From the NCBI GenBank assembly GCA_002402315.1, contig DHFP01000043.1, positions 1 to 13,673 of the forward strand: 13,673 bases of DNA. The letters are read 5' to 3'. Positions 13,611-13,673 of the stretch are shown here, one piece after another. The notes under the pieces were generated by a model. That model saw only the letters and a program-made list of their open reading frames with translations, had not been told where the DNA came from and made no database searches. A program made the position numbers and the translations under genes. This DNA comes from Clostridiales bacterium UBA4821 (GTDB lineage Bacteria > Bacillota > Clostridia > Acetivibrionales > UBA4821). Within the stretch, counting starts at the first letter, position 1; each line of letters begins with the position of its first letter.

Positions 13611-13673
13611 AGTTAACCATTGTATAAAATGTACCCTATAGATTAGGGGGGGGTGCATTTAATTTAAGTGAAG

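Noticed and set aside
13654..13673. GTG at 13668 as the start of the next gene
   Set aside because: The G-rich tract is about 14 nt away, too far for a ribosome binding site, and only two codons are visible.

Overview
The window looks like a chromosomal segment of a low-GC, endospore-forming anaerobic member of the Clostridia. Support comes from AT-rich codon use, strong AGGAGG-type ribosome binding sites with many GTG/TTG starts, a bofA-like sporulation gene, a LysM-GH18 spore-lytic-type hydrolase, a Firmicute-type L27 with a Prp cleavage site, and a clostridial 2[4Fe-4S] ferredoxin. The genus cannot be fixed from the sequence; a relative of Clostridium/Ruminiclostridium is an inference.

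Layout. (1) 1-2540, plus strand: the tail of an unidentified upstream gene, a near-consensus promoter overlapping that gene's stop, a structured leader, then rplU (L21), prp (the protease that matures L27), rpmA (L27), a terminator, and obgE with its own possible promoter and a terminator. (2) 2593-3340, plus: a YaaL/DUF2508-like gene and bofA, ending in a perfect 17-bp REP-like palindrome. (3) 3351-6104, minus: pepV (M20 dipeptidase) followed by a LysM-LysM-GH18 hydrolase. (4) 6249-7247, plus: an EamA/DMT transporter, convergent with a minus-strand AI-2E-family permease (7255-8373) and sharing a hairpin with it. (5) 8500-10263, plus: an MscS-type mechanosensitive channel and an enlarged type I signal peptidase. 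(6) 10269-10385: a long imperfect hairpin with many G-U pairs between lepB and tmk. (7) 10432-13610, plus: tmk, yaaR, holB, ricT/yaaT (PSP1) and a small ferredoxin, very tightly packed, closed by a 14-bp intrinsic terminator.

How the genes fit. Block 1 serves 50S ribosome assembly: L21, L27, the protease that trims L27, and the Obg GTPase. Block 7 is the conserved Firmicute tmk-yaaR-holB-yaaT cluster (dTTP supply, clamp loader delta-prime, Fe-S regulator RicT) without the darA/yaaQ gene that lies between tmk and yaaR in Bacillus. The middle of the window is a mosaic of sporulation, peptide-salvage and membrane genes in alternating orientation.

Almost all genes belong to known families. The least explained material is non-coding: the lepB-tmk hairpin, the REP-like palindrome abutting bofA, and the rplU leader. 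Within proteins, the most unusual feature is a triplicated short motif in an insertion of the signal peptidase. No CRISPR array, tRNA, rRNA, prophage or defence system was seen.
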